Source: Betaproteobacteria bacterium Ga0077532
GTDB lineage: Bacteria; Pseudomonadota; Gammaproteobacteria; Burkholderiales; Ga0077523
Direction of reading: 5' to 3'
Length of the DNA: 64,000 nucleotides
Assembly (NCBI GenBank): GCA_001464895.1
Contig: LNEE01000017.1
Span: forward strand, 186,001-250,000
Position 1 is the first letter of the stretch. The stretch is not shown here. The text below holds more notes on this DNA, generated by a model. That model was not told where the DNA came from. It worked only from the letters and a program-made list of their open reading frames with translations, and made no database searches.

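Overview
The window is GC-rich, densely coded chromosomal DNA. Gene content and order (clpS-clpA, queA-tgt-yajC-secD-secF, nudJ-mnmA, arfB, an E. coli-type NADP isocitrate dehydrogenase, aceA/aceB and a PEP-CTERM protein) fit a betaproteobacterium, probably of the Burkholderiales/Rhodocyclales/Nitrosomonadales assemblage. This placement is inferred from gene families; no rRNA or other phylogenetic marker was available to test it. I found no tRNA, rRNA, insertion sequence, prophage or CRISPR array.

Left third (1-16.4 kb), metabolism and stress. A truncated 2Fe-2S/FAD oxidoreductase lies divergent to a marR-corA pair. Next come arfB, then a periplasmic PQQ alcohol dehydrogenase whose metal site has the extra Asp typical of lanthanide enzymes, followed by a small cytochrome c that is its probable electron acceptor. 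A small secreted protein is divergent to an HD-GYP-like protein that has lost its HD dyad. clpS-clpA and icd lie on the minus strand. The glyoxylate-shunt genes aceA and aceB lie on the plus strand across a 1-kb gap from icd. Alcohol oxidation plus the glyoxylate shunt suggests growth on alcohols or other C2 sources. rluE and a PEP-CTERM protein converge on a shared terminator.

Middle (17.6-35 kb), housekeeping. marC-nudJ-mnmA is a start/stop-overlapping operon that converges with a 4-Cys uracil-DNA glycosylase family gene. purB is followed by a 34-bp tandem repeat that runs into the stop codon of dedA. queA-tgt-yajC-secD-secF-dedA is one long minus-strand operon (tRNA queuosine and Sec translocation). 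An unpaired RND pump, a short MetE-like protein, a soluble PAS-histidine kinase and a glycine-zipper protein follow.

Right 45% (35.2-64 kb), one gene. A single minus-strand frame of at least 9,606 codons is uninterrupted and still open at the window edge. Read N- to C-terminally it holds: beta-solenoid repeats carrying 13 small carbohydrate-binding-like 'VYRYIG' modules, RTX-like Asp/Gly repeats, a Gly-rich segment, a PA14 domain, a seven-bladed propeller split by two PPC domains, eight PKD/Ig-like domains, seven cadherin-like repeats of almost constant length, another PKD domain, a Big_5-like domain, a cohesin-like domain and a dockerin-like pair of Ca-binding loops. It is most likely a giant extracellular adhesin or matrix protein. 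The cohesin/dockerin pair at its tail and the recurrent embedded modules are the least expected features of the window. The N-terminus and any secretion partners lie outside the window.
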